37,484 nt of DNA from Neisseria sp. (lineage in GTDB: Bacteria > Pseudomonadota > Gammaproteobacteria > Burkholderiales > Neisseriaceae): the NCBI RefSeq assembly GCF_030523955.1, contig NZ_JAUNHL010000028.1, positions 1-37,484 on the forward strand. The letters are read 5' to 3'. How positions within the stretch are numbered: the stretch's first letter is position 1; the number at the start of each line of letters is the position of its first letter. Below, one piece after another: positions 36,215-37,484 of the stretch. The notes under the pieces were generated by a model that saw nothing but the letters and a program-made list of their open reading frames with translations, was not told the DNA's origin and searched no databases. The position numbers and the translations under genes are program-made.

Positions 36215-36864
36215 GAACCTACCTCCTCTTGTAAAGCGTGGATATCCACGCGCATCGCGCCGTTATCGATTTGCTGCAGGCGACGCATCAAGTCTATCGG
36301 ACGCAGCATACGTGCCGAGCGCATACGGCGGGCAAACAGGCCGACGTGATTGGGCCGGATGTTTTCCGGGCAGGCCAAGGTACACAAATTGCACATCACA
36401 CATTCGTCAAACGTTTGGGCCGCAGCAGAAAACTCGCCCGCCACCACCTCGGCCACGCCATCTTGTACATGAAGGCCTTTCGGACAAGCTCGGTCGCAAC
36501 CGCCGCAATGACGGCAATGCGCCGCTTCGGGAAAATAACGCGCCGCATCGTCCAACCAGTTCCAGCCGTCGCCCGCCTCAGCCACATCGTAATAATGCAC
36601 ATGCTCGGGAATAAAATAATCCAGAAAGCTGACTTGCATACCGGGCTCAACTTTGGTTTCGCAGGCCAGTGCGGTGGTGACATCACGCTCACCCTCGCGG
36701 CGGATCAGGCAGCGGCAAGAACCGCAAACTCCCTGCCCCATGCAACCCACATTCGCAGTCAGCGCCTGGCCTGCATGGGCAAAAGCCTGAATGATGGATG
36801 AATCGGGCGAGGCATAAACCTCCTGCCCGTCGATAATTAAACGGTACGGTTCTTGTGTGCTCAT
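36211..36864 (-). CDS. FrdB-like iron-sulfur subunit with two 4Fe-4S motifs
   Basis: A 217-residue electron-transfer subunit. Its N-terminal ferredoxin domain has [2Fe-2S] ligands in Cys41, Cys47, Cys50 and Cys68. Two complete CxxCxxCxxxCP motifs follow, Cys117-Cys127 and Cys155-Cys165. In quinone-linked SdhB/FrdB the second motif makes a [3Fe-4S] cluster; here it is ferredoxin-like, pointing to two [4Fe-4S] clusters and a non-quinone partner. Its stop overlaps the FrdA-like start by 4 bases (ATGA). It is the first gene of the operon. Confidence 0.85.
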   Translation of the reverse strand: MSTQEPYRLIIDGQEVYASPDSSIIQAFAHAGQALTANVGCMGQGVCGSCRCLIRREGERDVTTALACETKVEPGMQVSFLDYFIPEHVHYYDVAEAGDGWNWLDDAARYFPEAAHCRHCGGCDRACPKGLHVQDGVAEVVAGEFSAAAQTFDECVMCNLCTLACPENIRPNHVGLFARRMRSARMLRPIDLMRRLQQIDNGAMRVDIHALQEEVGS

Positions 36865-36900
36865 AGTGGTCTACCTGTAATCCAATTACTTACTGTGATT

Positions 36901-36919
36901 GAGAATGTTTTTCATTTTT
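36901..36919. promoter_or_regulatory. possible Fur box before the FrdB-like gene
   Basis: GAGAATGTTTTTCATTTTT matches 13 of 19 positions of the Fur consensus by my count and lies 36 bases upstream of the start codon. Iron control of a three-cluster enzyme is plausible. The AT-rich context raises the chance of coincidence. Confidence 0.3.
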
Positions 36920-36998
36920 TCTTTTAAAATCAATATTATTTTTTTAAAGTGTAACAGAGTTCTTTTTCAAGCTACATTAACTGCCTGTACTCAAGATA

Positions 36999-37010
36999 TG
37001 CCTGTCTGAA
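36999..37010 (+). repeat. single uptake sequence in the operon leader
   Basis: Exact TGCCTGTCTGAA, about 135 bases upstream of the FrdB-like start. Confidence 0.85.
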
Positions 37011-37140
37011 AATCTGTTTCTCATCAAAAAGCAAATATAAAAAATATAAATTCATGATTTAAAAATAAATAATTATATTTCATACAAAATTAGCAATTAC
37101 CTTTAGAAACTATCTCATACAAAAATACAATATTAACCAA

Positions 37141-37182
37141 TTGATATCTTTAAATTAAATGAAATTTCTTGTTTTATATCAA
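37141..37182 (-). promoter_or_regulatory. possible FNR-dependent promoter
   Basis: TTGTTTTATATCAA (37169-37182) matches 9 of 10 defined bases of the FNR consensus TTGAT-N4-ATCAA. For a class II arrangement on the minus strand the -10 box would fall at 37141-37146, where the minus strand reads TATCAA. This would drive the FrdB-FrdA-NuoF operon under low oxygen, with a leader of about 270 bases. It is a prediction only. The rest of 36865-37460 is AT-rich and shows no gene. Confidence 0.35.
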
Positions 37183-37463
37183 ACAATGTTATTTAATTTC
37201 ACAACAACGCTACTTCTTGATTTACCGCAAAATATTCATCACTTTATCTAAAAAATTCTGCGGAAATCTTGTGATACATCCCTAAATTCTGTTAAAAACA
37301 AGCATACAGGCAAATCGAAATAGTTATTTTGTTACGATATTATTTTTCTAAATTCGTATGCAGCCAAACCACCTGCTAATTAACAATTTATAGCAGTTTA
37401 TGATATGCTCAATCCAATGTATTTTTTGGCCTTGAATTGACAATCTAAGTGCAACAAATGCGA

Positions 37464-37484
37464 AGAGGTGCCCATAAAGCAGTA
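37464..37484 (+). promoter_or_regulatory. start of a probable lysine riboswitch (cut by window edge)
   Basis: AGAGGTGC (37464-37471) followed six bases later by AGCAGTA (37478-37484) matches the conserved 5' portion of lysine (L-box) riboswitches: AGAGG(T/C)GC, a short P2 arm, then AGTA, as in lysC leaders of B. subtilis and E. coli. The remainder lies beyond the window. The gene to the right would then be a lysine transporter or biosynthesis gene. Confidence 0.5.

Overview
The window comes from a chromosome of the family Neisseriaceae. Its clearest signature is 25 exact copies of TGCCTGTCTGAA (either strand), with many pairs forming terminator hairpins. This is the DNA uptake sequence dialect I know as TG-wadDUS, described for Neisseria wadsworthii, so a N. 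wadsworthii-like organism is the best guess. The gene content (sdhCDAB-sdhE-gltA-odhA-odhB-lpdA, ratA-ratB-pth, lptE-holA, clpS-clpA) fits a Neisseria-type betaproteobacterium. I see no rRNA, tRNA, CRISPR array, insertion sequence or prophage.

Left part (1-11000): a minus-strand housekeeping block holds ratA-ratB-pth, a small membrane protein, lptE-holA, argD, a small lipoprotein and a stand-alone RlmK-type rRNA methyltransferase. A plus-strand DEAD-box helicase with a long leader follows, then clpS-clpA on the minus strand.

Middle part (11000-16100): plus-strand genes are a cold-shock protein, two small unknown ORFs, smpB, a lipoprotein, a small membrane protein and guaA. The stretch from about 12970 to 14040 carries uptake sequences of other Neisseriaceae dialects, inside guaA and in the hairpins before it, which suggests import from relatives. 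Downstream are an HMA-like protein without its metal-binding cysteines and a decayed Correia-like repeat.

TCA block (16142-28617): on the minus strand, sdhC-D-A-B-E, gltA, odhA, odhB, a tiny lipoprotein and lpdA encode succinate dehydrogenase, citrate synthase and the 2-oxoglutarate dehydrogenase complex. NAD-dependent mdh stands on the opposite strand, preceded by a perfect 22-bp tandem duplication.

Right part (28700-37484): an 882-residue RTX calcium-binding protein lies between two uptake-sequence hairpins, followed by a DASS/CitT-type dicarboxylate carrier. Next is the most interesting item, a translationally coupled three-gene operon encoding an SdhB/FrdB-like ferredoxin subunit with no [3Fe-4S] motif, an FrdA-like flavoprotein with a complete dicarboxylate site but no FAD-linking histidine, and a NuoF-like NADH/FMN subunit. 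With no membrane anchor gene, this looks like a soluble NADH:fumarate (or related enoate) oxidoreductase, separate from the ordinary sdhCDAB in the same window. The last 25 bases look like the start of a lysine riboswitch for a gene beyond the edge.
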